Counted from the stretch's first letter, positions 1 to 8,843 are shown. The stretch: 20,869 nt of DNA from CAIKZZ01 sp035524595 (GCA_035524595.1 DATKOP010000063.1:1-20869); one strand, 5' to 3'. The notes: a model not told the origin generated them from the letters alone. Made by a program: numbers and translations.

Positions 1-237
1 GGATCGACGATCAACTCCGACAACGCCCCCGGCGAGCTGCGCGACCATCACACGGCGATCGTCGAATCGATCGATGCGAACAATATGGTAACGGTGCTCG
101 AGCAGAACCTGCCGAAGGGCTCCGGCGTGCATCGCTCGAAGATCCCGCTCACCGATCTGAGCTTCACGTCCGGCCGCAAGCAGACCGACTGGGTGGTGTC
201 CGGCCAGATCTGGATCTTCCACCCGGTCCCGAAATGA
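1..237 (+). CDS. C-terminal fragment of an unidentified protein, possibly a CHAP-like amidase
   Basis: Frame 1 is open from the window edge to a TGA at 235-237, giving 78 residues; the start lies outside the window. The tail contains HHTAIVESID, then VLEQNL, and ends in VSGQIWIFHPVPK. A His followed by a hydrophobic AIVES strand, then an LEQN strand, resembles the C-terminal half of CHAP/NlpC-type cysteine amidases, where the His is catalytic and the Cys would be upstream. This is a resemblance by eye, not a proven assignment. The fragment ends 141 bp before the T6SS operon on the same strand, so a peptidoglycan-hydrolysing effector is possible, but an unrelated enzyme is equally compatible. 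Base composition is less extreme than in the tss genes. That the frame is coding is fairly sure; the function is weak. Confidence 0.55.
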   Translation, partial: GSTINSDNAPGELRDHHTAIVESIDANNMVTVLEQNLPKGSGVHRSKIPLTDLSFTSGRKQTDWVVSGQIWIFHPVPK

Positions 238-334
238 TTCCGGAGATCCTGTAGTGAAACGGGTCCCGATGAAGCGCTCCGTGCGGCGTGATGCACTGCA
301 AGGAAGTGCCGCCGAAATCGCCGCGGGCCGGCGC

Positions 335-340
335 TATACT
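335..340 (+). promoter_or_regulatory. Candidate -10 box for the T6SS operon
   Basis: TATACT stands out in the GC-rich 141-bp gap 238-378, 38 bp before the tagH ATG. No good -35 lies at the usual distance (CCGAAA at 312-317 with a 17-bp spacer is poor), so the promoter may need an activator. The leader then carries a GGGGAG Shine-Dalgarno-like stretch about 12 bp before the ATG. Nothing else is evident in this gap. Confidence 0.35.
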
Positions 341-378
341 CGGTCAGGAATGCATCGCGACGGGGAGACGGGGTCACG

Positions 379-2115
379 ATGAGCCTCACGCTGGAGGTCA
401 CTGGTCCGGAAGGCCGCCGGCTCGGCGCGGCGGGCCGCAAGGTGTTCAGCGGCACCGGCGGCACGATCGGGCGCCTGCCGGAGAACGACTGGGTGCTCTC
501 CGACGAATACGTGTCCGGCCGTCATGCACGGATTCAGTACGCGAACGGCGCCTACTACGTCGTCGACACGAGCAGCAACGGCACCTTCCTCAACTCGCCC
601 GACAACCGGCTGCCGAAGAATCAGCCGCAGCCGCTCAACGACGGCGACCGGCTGTTCATCGACACCTTCGAGATCCGGGTGACCGTGACGGCCGAGGCCG
701 CCGCTCCGGCCCCCGCGCCGCGCCGGGCGCCGCCGCCGCCTGCGTCCGGCGACTCGCCGCTCGCGGGGATGTTCGACGCGGTGCCGATGGACGCTCCGGC
801 CCCGAGCGCCGGGCCTGCGCCGCGGGGCGGATTGGCGATCCCGGCCGACCCCTTCGACGATGGCAATGACCCCTTCGGAAGCGCATCGACCGGGGCGCGC
901 GCGATGCCGCGGGCGGCGCCGACCGCGGGCTCGCGGGCCGAGCCGCTGATCCCGGAGGATCCGTTCGGCGAGAATGCCGAGGCCGATCCGCTGGCCGCGC
1001 TCGGGCTTGCCGGCAAGCCCGCACCGGCAGCCCCGGTCCCTCGGGCCGATCAGCTGCTGCGCGGGGATCCGCTGCGCGAGAGCTACCGGCCGCCCGCGCC
1101 CGTGGCGCCACCGCCTCCGGCCGCGCCACCCCCGGCACCCTCGTCCGGCGGCGGCATGATCCCGGACGACTACGACCCGCTGTCCGGCGAGGAGCCGGCG
1201 CGTCCGGCGGCCCGACCGCCGCCGCCGCCACCAGCGGCCGCACCGCGGCCGCCGCCCCGCCCCGCCCCGCCACCGGCGCGGCCGCCACCGCCGCGCCCAG
1301 CCGCACCGGTGGAATCGGTCTGGAACAAGAGCGCGGCGCCCGCGGAGCCGCCGCCACCTCCGGCACCAGTCCGCGATCCGCGGACCGCGACGCAAGCGCC
1401 GCCCCGGCCGTCGGCCGCGCCGCGCCCGCCGCCGGCGGCGCGTCCACCGCCGCCGCCCGCTGCGAGTGCGCCACCTCCTGCGCCGTCGCGCGCGGCCCCG
1501 CCGGCGAGCCCGGCGGCGCCGGCCGACTTCGCTGCGCTCCTCGCCGCCGCCGGCGTCGAGGGCGCGACGGTGACCCCGGAGCTGATGCAGGATTTCGGCC
1601 GGATCCTCCGGGTCGTGGTGGTCGGGATCATGGATCTCCTGCGCGCCCGCGAGAAGATCAAGGACGAGTTCCGGATGCGGATGACGACCTTCAAGGCCGT
1701 CGACAACAACCCGCTCAAGTTCTCGGTCAACGTCGAGGATGCGCTGCACAACCTGCTCGTGAAGCACAACGCCGCGTACCTGAAACCGGTCGCGGCCTTC
1801 GAGGACGCCTTCCAGGACGCGCGCAACCACCAGGTCGCGATGCTGGCGGGACTTCGGGTCGCGTTCGAGGCTATGCTCGCTGAGTTCGACCCGGACCGGC
1901 TGCAGGAGAACTTCGACCGCCAGGTCAAGAAGGGCGGCATCCTGTCAGGGCCGGCGCGCCTCAAGTACTGGGAGCTCTACCGCGAGCGCTACCAGGAGAC
2001 GGTCAAGGATGCCGACACGGCCTTCCGCGAGCTCTTCGGCGAGGAGTTCGCCAAGGCCTACGAAGCGCAGATGCAGCGCCTCAAGACCTCCGACCGGGCC
2101 CAGGACCGATCCTGA
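379..2115 (+). CDS. tagH: T6SS FHA-domain protein TagH/Fha
   Basis: The product is a cytoplasmic scaffold of the type VI secretion system that reads threonine phosphorylation and promotes assembly. The 578-residue protein has an N-terminal FHA domain (about 1-100) with the expected phosphopeptide-binding residues: G31-R32, S46-x-x-H49 and N67-G68. A very long Pro/Ala-rich linker follows (about 105-385) and looks disordered. A helical C-terminal domain (about 386-572) of the type found in TagH proteins ends the chain; it includes the stretch NNPLKFS. The linker holds three related short motifs: IPADPF at 154, IPEDPF at 191 and IPDDYD at 261. The start is supported by GGGGAGACGGGG upstream. It is the first gene of the six-gene operon; tssJ follows after 30 bp. 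The family name is secure from FHA plus C-terminal domain plus context. Confidence 0.93.
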   Translation: MSLTLEVTGPEGRRLGAAGRKVFSGTGGTIGRLPENDWVLSDEYVSGRHARIQYANGAYYVVDTSSNGTFLNSPDNRLPKNQPQPLNDGDRLFIDTFEIRVTVTAEAAAPAPAPRRAPPPPASGDSPLAGMFDAVPMDAPAPSAGPAPRGGLAIPADPFDDGNDPFGSASTGARAMPRAAPTAGSRAEPLIPEDPFGENAEADPLAALGLAGKPAPAAPVPRADQLLRGDPLRESYRPPAPVAPPPPAAPPPAPSSGGGMIPDDYDPLSGEEPARPAARPPPPPPAAAPRPPPRPAPPPARPPPPRPAAPVESVWNKSAAPAEPPPPPAPVRDPRTATQAPPRPSAAPRPPPAARPPPPPAASAPPPAPSRAAPPASPAAPADFAALLAAAGVEGATVTPELMQDFGRILRVVVVGIMDLLRAREKIKDEFRMRMTTFKAVDNNPLKFSVNVEDALHNLLVKHNAAYLKPVAAFEDAFQDARNHQVAMLAGLRVAFEAMLAEFDPDRLQENFDRQVKKGGILSGPARLKYWELYRERYQETVKDADTAFRELFGEEFAKAYEAQMQRLKTSDRAQDRS

Positions 2116-2145
2116 GGTCCCTCACGCTGGGATGACATCACCGAC

Positions 2146-2625
2146 ATGAACAAGAACATCGCCTGCCTCGGTCTGTGCCTGTCGCTTGCCGCGGCCCTGA
2201 CCCTCACCGGCTGTGCGGGCGGCCCGCCGAAACCGGTCAAGACCCACATCGCGGTCGCCGCGACCGCCGCGACCAATCCCGACCCGAACGGCCGTCCGTC
2301 ACCGGTGGTCGTGCGCATCTACCAGCTGAAGTCTGACGCGTCCTTCAACGGCGCCGAGTTCTTCGCGCTGTTCGACGACGACAAGAAGGTGCTCGGTGCG
2401 GATCTCGCCGGGCGCGACGAGTTCGAGCTCGCCCCCGGCGAGAGCCGCACGCTCGACCTGTCGATCCCCGGCGACGTGCGCTTCGTCGGCGCGATCGCCG
2501 CCTTCCGCGACATCCGCAACTCCGTCTGGCGCGGCCTGGCGCCGCTGCCGAAGAAGCTGTTGACCAGCACCGCGGTCAAGGTCTCGGTCGACAAGCAGGC
2601 CGTGACGGTCGCGCTCGGGCACTGA
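2146..2625 (+). CDS. tssJ: T6SS outer-membrane lipoprotein TssJ
   Basis: TssJ is the outer-membrane lipoprotein of the T6SS envelope complex; its periplasmic domain contacts the C-terminal part of TssM. The 159-residue product begins with a short charged N-terminus and a hydrophobic segment that ends in a clear lipobox, LTGC, with the acylated cysteine at residue 23. The mature part is a small beta-rich domain with typical TssJ features: VRIYQLKSDASF, then FFALFDDD, then LAPGESRTL. Length fits the family (roughly 150-180). The Shine-Dalgarno is weak (GGGA about 18 bp before the ATG), so translation may be coupled to tagH, whose stop is 30 bp upstream. The stop is 3 bp before tssK. The assignment is secure from lipobox, domain pattern and position between tagH and tssK. 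Confidence 0.93.
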   Translation: MNKNIACLGLCLSLAAALTLTGCAGGPPKPVKTHIAVAATAATNPDPNGRPSPVVVRIYQLKSDASFNGAEFFALFDDDKKVLGADLAGRDEFELAPGESRTLDLSIPGDVRFVGAIAAFRDIRNSVWRGLAPLPKKLLTSTAVKVSVDKQAVTVALGH

Positions 2626-2628
2626 CGC

Positions 2629-3963
2629 ATGTCGGGCAACAGCAAGGTCGTCTGGTCCGAGGGCCTGTTCCTCCGGCCGCAGCACTTCCAGCAGCAGGAA
2701 CGCTACTTCGAGCGCTACGTCGAGACCCGCTGCCAGGCGCTGCGGAGCCACAGCTGGGGCTGCACCGAGCTCGAGTTCGAGCGCGACCTGCTCGCGATCG
2801 GCAAGGTGGGGCTCAGGCGCGCCGCGGGCGTGCTGCCGGACGGCACGCCGTTTCGGATGCCGGACGACACGCCCCTGCCGCCGCCGCTCGAGATCGGCGC
2901 GCATCTGCGGGACCAGGTGATCTACCTCGCGGCGCCGCTGCGCGCCGCGGGCGGGCTCGACGCCGCCCGCGACGGCGCCGAGGACGGCGCGGTGCGGCAC
3001 CGGATCGGCGAGTTCGACGCGCGCGACTCGAGCGCCGCCTCGCCTGCGACCGCGCTGCTCGAGGTCGCGGCGCTGCGCGCGCGGCTGATGCCGGCGAGCG
3101 AGCTCGGCGACGGCTTCGCGCGCATCCCGGTCGCGCACGTGGTCGAGTGCCGTGCCGACCGCCAGGTCGTGCTCGACGACAAGTTCATCCCGACGGTGCT
3201 CGATGCGCGCGTCGCGGCGCGCCTCGCGACCTTCATGACCGAGCTCGTGGGACTGCTGCACCAGCGCGGCGAGGCGCTCGCCGGCCGGGTCGTCGCGACC
3301 GGGCGCGCGGCGACCGCGGAGCTCGCCGACTTCCTGATGCTGCAGGTCATCAACCGCTACGAGCCGCTGTTCGCGCACGTCGTGAACTCGGGGCTCGTGC
3401 ACCCGGAGGACCTGTACCGCATGCTGGTCGCCGCGGCCGGCGAGCTCGCGACCTTCACGACGCCGGCGAAGCGGCCGCCGGCCTTCGGCAGCTACCAGCA
3501 CGACCGGCTGCGCGAGGGCTTCGAGCCGGTGATGGCGGCGCTGCGGGCAGCGCTCAGCGCGGTGCTCGAGCAGAGCGCGATCCCGATCCCGATCGAGGCC
3601 AAGAAGTTCGGCATCCACGTCGCGGTGGTACCCGACCGCTCGCTGTTCGGCAGCGCCGTGTTCATCCTCGCGGCGCGCGCGGACCTGCCGGCCGAGGAGC
3701 TGCGGCGCCGCTTCCCGGCGCAGATCAAGATCGGCCCGGTCGAGAAGATCCGCGACCTCGTCAACCTGCAGCTGCCGGGCGTGCCGATCGCGGCGCTGCC
3801 GGTCGCGCCGCGGCAGATCCCGTACCACAGCGGCTTCGTCTACTTCGAGCTCGACCAGACCCACGAGCTGTGGGCGCAGCTCAAGGGCTCGGGCGGCGTC
3901 GCGATGCACGTCGCCGGCGAGTTCCCCGGCATGGCGCTCGAGCTCTGGGCGGTGCGGGCCTGA
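2629..3963 (+). CDS. tssK: T6SS baseplate protein TssK
   Basis: TssK forms trimers in the T6SS baseplate and connects it to the membrane complex through TssL and TssM. The 444-residue product opens with the family hallmark, here VVWSEGLFLRPQHFQQQ (residues 7-23), and continues through a shell-like domain to a C-terminal part that includes FGSYQHDRLREGFEP and, near the end, HSGFVYFELD. Length matches the family (about 440-450). The ATG is 3 bp after the tssJ stop, so translation is probably coupled. Its stop TGA overlaps a chance ATG (3963), and the true tssL start is 18 bp further on. There is no sign of truncation or frameshift. Confidence 0.96.
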   Translation: MSGNSKVVWSEGLFLRPQHFQQQERYFERYVETRCQALRSHSWGCTELEFERDLLAIGKVGLRRAAGVLPDGTPFRMPDDTPLPPPLEIGAHLRDQVIYLAAPLRAAGGLDAARDGAEDGAVRHRIGEFDARDSSAASPATALLEVAALRARLMPASELGDGFARIPVAHVVECRADRQVVLDDKFIPTVLDARVAARLATFMTELVGLLHQRGEALAGRVVATGRAATAELADFLMLQVINRYEPLFAHVVNSGLVHPEDLYRMLVAAAGELATFTTPAKRPPAFGSYQHDRLREGFEPVMAALRAALSAVLEQSAIPIPIEAKKFGIHVAVVPDRSLFGSAVFILAARADLPAEELRRRFPAQIKIGPVEKIRDLVNLQLPGVPIAALPVAPRQIPYHSGFVYFELDQTHELWAQLKGSGGVAMHVAGEFPGMALELWAVRA

Positions 3964-3981
3964 TGGCGGCGGGGTAGAGCG

Positions 3982-5307
3982 ATGCCGAGCAGCGACGACC
4001 CGTTCAAGCCGAAGGACGGCACGGTGCTGCGACCGCAGCCGGGCGGGGCGCGCCGCGGCGCGCCGGCCGCGCCGCCGCCGGGCGCGACGCGCTCGCCGCG
4101 GGCGCCGGGGGCCGCCGAGGCGCTGCCGGTCGGTGCGCGCGACACGCTCGGCACGGGCCTCAATCCGCTCCTGCAGGCGGCGAGCCCGCTGCTGATGCTC
4201 GCCGGCCGGCTGCGCGCGACGCTGTCGCTCGGCGACGTCGCGGGCCTCAGGCGCCAGACGGTCGAGGACCTCAGGCGCTTCGAGGAGCGCGCCAAGGCGG
4301 GCGGCGTCGCGAGTGAAATCGTCGTCGCGGCGCGCTACGCGCTCTGCGCCGCGCTCGATGAGGCCGTGCTCGCGACCCCGTGGGGCCAGCAGAGCGAGTG
4401 GGCCCAGCAGACGCTCCTGGTCGCGCTGCACCGCGAGGCCTACGGCGGCGAGAAGTTCTTCGACATGCTCGACCGCATCGCCGGCGACCCGACCCGGCAC
4501 ATCGACCTGATGGAGCTGCAGTACTTCTGCATCGCGCTCGGCTTCATGGGCAAGTACCAGGTGCAGGACCGCGGCGAGGCGCGGCTCGCCGAGGTGCAGC
4601 ACGACCTCTACCGGCGCATCCGCGAGTTCCGCGGCGCGCCGCCGCCGGAGCTGTCGCTGCGCTGGAAGGGGCTCGAGGACCGGCGCAACCCGCTGTTGCG
4701 CTTCGTGCCGTGGTGGGTCGTCGCCGCCGCCACCGCCGCGGTGCTGGCGATCGCCTTCGTCGTGTTCCGCGCGCTGCTCGGCAGCACCGCGAGCCCGGTG
4801 CACGAGGCGCTCGCCAAGGTCGGGCTCGAGGGCTTCACGACGCCGGTGGCGGCGCCGGCGCGCAGCGCACGCCTCGCTGAGCTGCTCGCCCCCGACATCG
4901 CGGCCAGGACCGTCACCGTCGAGGAGCAGGGCGGGCGCACGCTGGTGACGCTGGTGGCGCCGGATCTGTTTGCCTCGGCGAGCAGCCTCGTGAACCCGGC
5001 GCACCTCGAGACGCTGCAGCACGTCGCGGCGGCGCTCGACCAGTCGCCCGGGCGGATCCTGATCGTCGGCCACACCGACGACCAGCCGGTGCGCTCGCTG
5101 CGCTACCGCGACAACTTCGAGCTGTCGCGCGACCGCGCGGTCAGCGTCGCGAAGCTGCTCAAGGCGGCGCTCAGGGATCCGGCCCGGATCGAGTGGACCG
5201 GCGTCGGCTCGTCGCAGCCGCGCTATACGCCGGAGTCGCTGCCCGAGAACCGGGCGCGCAACCGGCGCGTGGAGATCGTCCACGTCGCCGCCGGCACGGG
5301 GCCGTAG
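3982..5307 (+). CDS. tssL: T6SS inner-membrane protein TssL with C-terminal OmpA domain
   Basis: TssL (DotU/IcmH family) is a tail-anchored inner-membrane component that works with TssM and TssJ. In this 441-residue 'evolved' form the N-terminus DDPFKPKDGTVLRPQPGG (5-22) is followed by a Pro/Ala segment, the cytoplasmic DotU domain (about 50-230), one membrane segment (about 238-263, starting FVPWWVV) and a periplasmic OmpA-like peptidoglycan-binding domain (about 320-435). The OmpA domain has GHTDDQPV at 363-370 and NRARNRR at 423-429. Thr14 sits in the N-terminal motif at the position known to be phosphorylated in Agrobacterium TssL. A GGCGGGG Shine-Dalgarno precedes the ATG. The tssM start follows 2 bp after the stop. 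The assignment is secure. Confidence 0.96.
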   Translation: MPSSDDPFKPKDGTVLRPQPGGARRGAPAAPPPGATRSPRAPGAAEALPVGARDTLGTGLNPLLQAASPLLMLAGRLRATLSLGDVAGLRRQTVEDLRRFEERAKAGGVASEIVVAARYALCAALDEAVLATPWGQQSEWAQQTLLVALHREAYGGEKFFDMLDRIAGDPTRHIDLMELQYFCIALGFMGKYQVQDRGEARLAEVQHDLYRRIREFRGAPPPELSLRWKGLEDRRNPLLRFVPWWVVAAATAAVLAIAFVVFRALLGSTASPVHEALAKVGLEGFTTPVAAPARSARLAELLAPDIAARTVTVEEQGGRTLVTLVAPDLFASASSLVNPAHLETLQHVAAALDQSPGRILIVGHTDDQPVRSLRYRDNFELSRDRAVSVAKLLKAALRDPARIEWTGVGSSQPRYTPESLPENRARNRRVEIVHVAAGTGP

Positions 5308-5309
5308 CC

Positions 5310-8300
5310 GTGGCGATCTTCGGCTTCCTGAAGCGCCCGGCCGTGATCACGGCGCTCGGCTTCCTGCTGCTCCTGCTGTTCATCTGGTTCGCCGGCCCCT
5401 ACTTCGCGTTCGCCGACTGGCGGCCGCTGGCCTCGGTCTGGGCGCGGCTCGGGCTGTTCCTGCTGTGCGTGGCCATCTGGGCCGGCGCGCGACTGTGGAA
5501 GAAGTTCCGCTCCGGCCAGAAGAGCGACCAGCTCCTGAAGGCGGTCGCGAAACAGAGCGACCCGCGCGCGCAGAGCCCGGACGTCGCGGCACTGCGCGAG
5601 CGCTTCGACGAGGCGACGGCGCTGCTCAGGAAGGGCGGCCGCGGCGGGCGCAGCCTCTACGACCTGCCGTGGTACGTGATCGTCGGCGCACCGGGCTCGG
5701 GCAAGACCACCGCGCTCGTGAACTCCGGCCTCAACATGCCGCTCGAGCAGCGCTTCGGCAAGGAGGCGGTGCGCGGCGTCGGCGGCACGCGCAACTGCGA
5801 CTGGTGGTTCACCGAGGAGGCGGTGTTCCTCGACACCGCCGGGCGCTACACGACGCAGGACTCGGATCCGACCGCCGACAGCGCCGGCTGGGCCGAGTTC
5901 CTGGCGCTGCTGCGCAAGTACCGCACGCGCCGGCCGCTGAACGGCGTGCTGTTCGCGGTCAGCGCGACCGACCTGATGACGCAGGCGCCGGCCGAGCGCG
6001 AGGCGAGCGTCGCGGCGGCCAAGCGCCGGCTCGAGGAGCTGAACCGCGAGCTCAAGATCCAGCTGCCGGTGTACCTCCTGGTCACGAAGTGCGACCTGGT
6101 CGCCGGCTTCACCGAGTACTTCGACGACCTCGCGCAGGACGGGCGCGCGCAGGTGTTCGGCACGACCTACGCCTACCCCGACACGCTGTCCGGCGCCGCC
6201 GCCGGCACCTTCCCGGCCGAGTTCGACGCGCTGCTCGAGCGCCTCAACGCGCGCGTCTTCGACCGCGTCGAGGCCGAGCGCGACGTGCGCCGCCGCGGGC
6301 GCATCTTCGCCTTCCCGCAGCAGCTCGCGGCGCTGCGCGGCCAGCTCGACGAGTTCGTGCAGTCGGTGTTCGGCGCCAGCCGCTTCGGCCAGCAGGTGCT
6401 GCTGCGCGGCGTCTACTTCACGAGCGGCACGCAGGAGGGCACGCCGATCGACCGCCTGATGGGCGCGATGGGCCGCACCTTCGGGCTCGGCGCGGACGCG
6501 GTCGCGGCGACGCCGAGCGGTCGCGGCAAGGCCTACTTCATCGCGCAGCTGCTCAGGCAGGTGATCCTCGGCGAGTCCGGCCTCGCCGGCGTCAACCGCC
6601 GCGTCGAGATGCAGAAGGCGGCGCTGCAGATCGGCGGCTACGCCGCGCTCGCGCTGACCGCCGTGCTCGGCGTCGTGGCCATGACGATCAGCTACGGCCG
6701 CAACCGCGGCTACCTCGCCGGCGTCGCGACCGCGGTCGCGGCGCTGAAGGAGGTTCCGACCGTGTCCGGCGACGTGCCGCTCGAGGGCACGCTGCCGCGC
6801 CTCGACGCGGTGCGCCGGGTGGTCGCCGCGGCCGACCTGTACCACGAGCACGTGCCGTTGCTGATGCGCTTCGGCCTGTTCCAGGGCGATGCGGTCACGA
6901 GCTCGGCGCGCGACGCCTACGTGCGCGAGCTCGACGGCGTGCTGCTGCCGCGGGTCGCGGCGCGGATCCGGCAGCGGCTGGTCGAGTCGACCGCGGCGCC
7001 GGACCGGCTCTACGAGTACCTGAAGGCCTACCTGATGCTCGGCCAGCCCGAGCATCTCGACAAGGCGCAGCTCGGCGCGATCGTCGACGTCGAGTGGGCC
7101 CTCGCCTATCCGCAGCAGCCGGAGATCCGCGAGGCGCTGTCGCAGCACTTTCGCGGGCTGCTCGAGGACGCCGACAGGCTGCGCGCGATGCCCGTCGACG
7201 ACCAGCTGGTCGCACAGGCGCGCAGCACCGTGCGCCAGGCGTCGGTGCCGGCGCTGATGTACAGCCGCCTGAAGCTCAACTACGCCGGCGACCAGGAGCG
7301 CGCGGTGCACCTCGACATCGCCGCCGGCCTCGGCGCCGACCAGGTGTTCCGGCGCAAGAGCGGCGCGAAGCTGTCGGATCCCTTCCCCGCGCTCTACACC
7401 AAGGCGGTGTTCGGCGAGGCCACCGGCAGCGGCACGGCGCAGCTGATCAAGCAGTTCCGCGACGAGGCCTGGGTGCTCGGCGCGGATGCCGTGTCGGTGA
7501 CCGACGAGCTGCGGCTCAGCGCCGCGGTCACCGACCTGTACGAGAAGGACTACATCGCCGCCTGGGACCGGCTGCTCGCCGACATCGAGCCGATCTCGTT
7601 CCCGACGACGGACAAGGCCGCCGCGGCGCTCGGCGTGCTCGCGGCGCCGAGCTCGCCGCTCAAGGGCCTGCTGCAGACCGTGGACCAGAACACGCACCTG
7701 ATCCCGGACGCGGCCGAGATGCAGGGCAAGGTCGACCAGGCCAAGGCCGCGGTCGAGGACCGGCTCAGCAAGCTGCTGAACGCCGGCAAGGAGCTCGCCG
7801 GCGTGCAGACCAGCGCCCGCCCCGGCGCGCAGGTGACGCTGCATTTCGCGGGGCTGCACCAGTCGCTGGTCGGCCCGCCCGGCACGCCGCCGGGCCAGGC
7901 GCCGATCGACAAGATCCTGGCGCGGCTCGGCCAGCTGCAGCAGCAGAAGCAGGCCGTCGGCACCGGCCTCGGCGAGACCAACCCGCTGCAGGCGCTGGCC
8001 CGCTCCGGCGGCGGCGACGTCGCCAAGTCGCTGCAGGCGGACGCGGCGCTGCTGCCGCCCGTGATCGGCGCGCTGGTCACGCAGATCGGCGGCAAGACCG
8101 AGAGCACGACGGCCAACCAGGCGCGCAGCGAGCTCGAGACGCGCTTCCGGCAGAACGTCGCGCGCGACTGCAACCAGATCACCCAGGGCCGCTACCCGTT
8201 CGTCGGCACGAGCAGCACCGACGTGCCGCTCGCCGACTTCGCGCGCCTGTTCGGGCCCGGCGGCCTGTTCGACGCGTTCTTCAAGGACAACCTCGATGCG

Positions 8301-8819
8301 CTGGTGGATTCGAGCCGCCGGCCGTGGGTCTGGAAGGCGGGCGTCAACGGTGCGAGCGTCGGCGCCTCGGCGGCGCTGCTCAGGGAGTTCGAGTCGGCGC
8401 AGGCGATTCGCGACATGTTCTTCCGGCCGGGGAACCCGCTGCCGGAGCTGAGGTTCACCGTCACGCCGCAGACGCTCGACTCCGGCGCGACGCGCTTCGT
8501 GTTCGAGGTCGACGGCCAGTCCTTCGACTACCGCCACGGTCCCGAGCGCAACTGGCCGGCGACCTGGCCGGGCCCGAACCCCGGCGTCGCCGCGGTCTCC
8601 TTCGAGGACCGCGCCGGCGGCCATCCGAACGTCGCCTTCCAGGGGCCCTGGGCGCTGTTCAGGCTGATGGACGCCGGCCGTGCGCACCAGACCAGCGAGA
8701 CCCGCTTCGGGCTCGACTACGAGCTCGGCGGCCACACCGCGTCCGTGACGATCGAGGCCGCGAGCATCCGCAACCCGTTCGGCAAGCACGACCTGCAGCA
8801 GTTCCGCTGCACCCCCTGA
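5310..8819 (+). CDS. tssM: T6SS inner-membrane protein TssM (IcmF family)
   Basis: TssM spans the envelope and is the core of the T6SS membrane complex. I choose the GTG at 5310 (1169 residues), just after the tssL stop, because it gives a hydrophobic N-terminus (AIFGFLKRPAVITALGF) and has ACGGGG upstream. The longer frame starting at 5193 would only add Arg-rich sequence from inside tssL. Two membrane segments lie at about 10-30 and 40-58. The cytoplasmic NTPase-like domain has an intact Walker A, GAPGSGKT at 126-133, and a DTAGRY motif at 175-180. A third membrane segment follows at about 442-462, then a large periplasmic region with the IcmF-related and C-terminal beta domains that contact TssJ. 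Length is normal for the family (1100-1300). Some TssM proteins lack the Walker motif; this one keeps it, so nucleotide binding is plausible. Confidence 0.95.
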   Translation: MAIFGFLKRPAVITALGFLLLLLFIWFAGPYFAFADWRPLASVWARLGLFLLCVAIWAGARLWKKFRSGQKSDQLLKAVAKQSDPRAQSPDVAALRERFDEATALLRKGGRGGRSLYDLPWYVIVGAPGSGKTTALVNSGLNMPLEQRFGKEAVRGVGGTRNCDWWFTEEAVFLDTAGRYTTQDSDPTADSAGWAEFLALLRKYRTRRPLNGVLFAVSATDLMTQAPAEREASVAAAKRRLEELNRELKIQLPVYLLVTKCDLVAGFTEYFDDLAQDGRAQVFGTTYAYPDTLSGAAAGTFPAEFDALLERLNARVFDRVEAERDVRRRGRIFAFPQQLAALRGQLDEFVQSVFGASRFGQQVLLRGVYFTSGTQEGTPIDRLMGAMGRTFGLGADAVAATPSGRGKAYFIAQLLRQVILGESGLAGVNRRVEMQKAALQIGGYAALALTAVLGVVAMTISYGRNRGYLAGVATAVAALKEVPTVSGDVPLEGTLPRLDAVRRVVAAADLYHEHVPLLMRFGLFQGDAVTSSARDAYVRELDGVLLPRVAARIRQRLVESTAAPDRLYEYLKAYLMLGQPEHLDKAQLGAIVDVEWALAYPQQPEIREALSQHFRGLLEDADRLRAMPVDDQLVAQARSTVRQASVPALMYSRLKLNYAGDQERAVHLDIAAGLGADQVFRRKSGAKLSDPFPALYTKAVFGEATGSGTAQLIKQFRDEAWVLGADAVSVTDELRLSAAVTDLYEKDYIAAWDRLLADIEPISFPTTDKAAAALGVLAAPSSPLKGLLQTVDQNTHLIPDAAEMQGKVDQAKAAVEDRLSKLLNAGKELAGVQTSARPGAQVTLHFAGLHQSLVGPPGTPPGQAPIDKILARLGQLQQQKQAVGTGLGETNPLQALARSGGGDVAKSLQADAALLPPVIGALVTQIGGKTESTTANQARSELETRFRQNVARDCNQITQGRYPFVGTSSTDVPLADFARLFGPGGLFDAFFKDNLDALVDSSRRPWVWKAGVNGASVGASAALLREFESAQAIRDMFFRPGNPLPELRFTVTPQTLDSGATRFVFEVDGQSFDYRHGPERNWPATWPGPNPGVAAVSFEDRAGGHPNVAFQGPWALFRLMDAGRAHQTSETRFGLDYELGGHTASVTIEAASIRNPFGKHDLQQFRCTP

Positions 8820-8843
8820 AGGCCAGGACCGGCGCCGCCTGCG

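Noticed and set aside
1080..1540. Repetitive Pro/Ala-coding stretch as a DNA repeat array
   Set aside because: The repetition comes from CCG/GCC codons in the TagH linker; there are no regular repeat units or spacers, so it is not a CRISPR or VNTR.
3963..3977. Four-codon mini-frame (ATG GCG GCG GGG TAG) overlapping the tssK stop and ending just before tssL
   Set aside because: Probably chance. GGCGGGG inside it is the tssL ribosome-binding site; nothing supports a functional minicistron.
2299..5283. A 994-codon open frame antisense to tssJ, tssK and tssL
   Set aside because: Same composition artefact: Arg/Ala/Gln/Asp-rich, no recognisable domain, fully covered by well-identified genes.
5193..5309. 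Upstream extension of tssM by 39 codons
   Set aside because: It would overlap the OmpA domain end of tssL and place an Arg-rich stretch before the first membrane segment; GTG at 5310 has better context.
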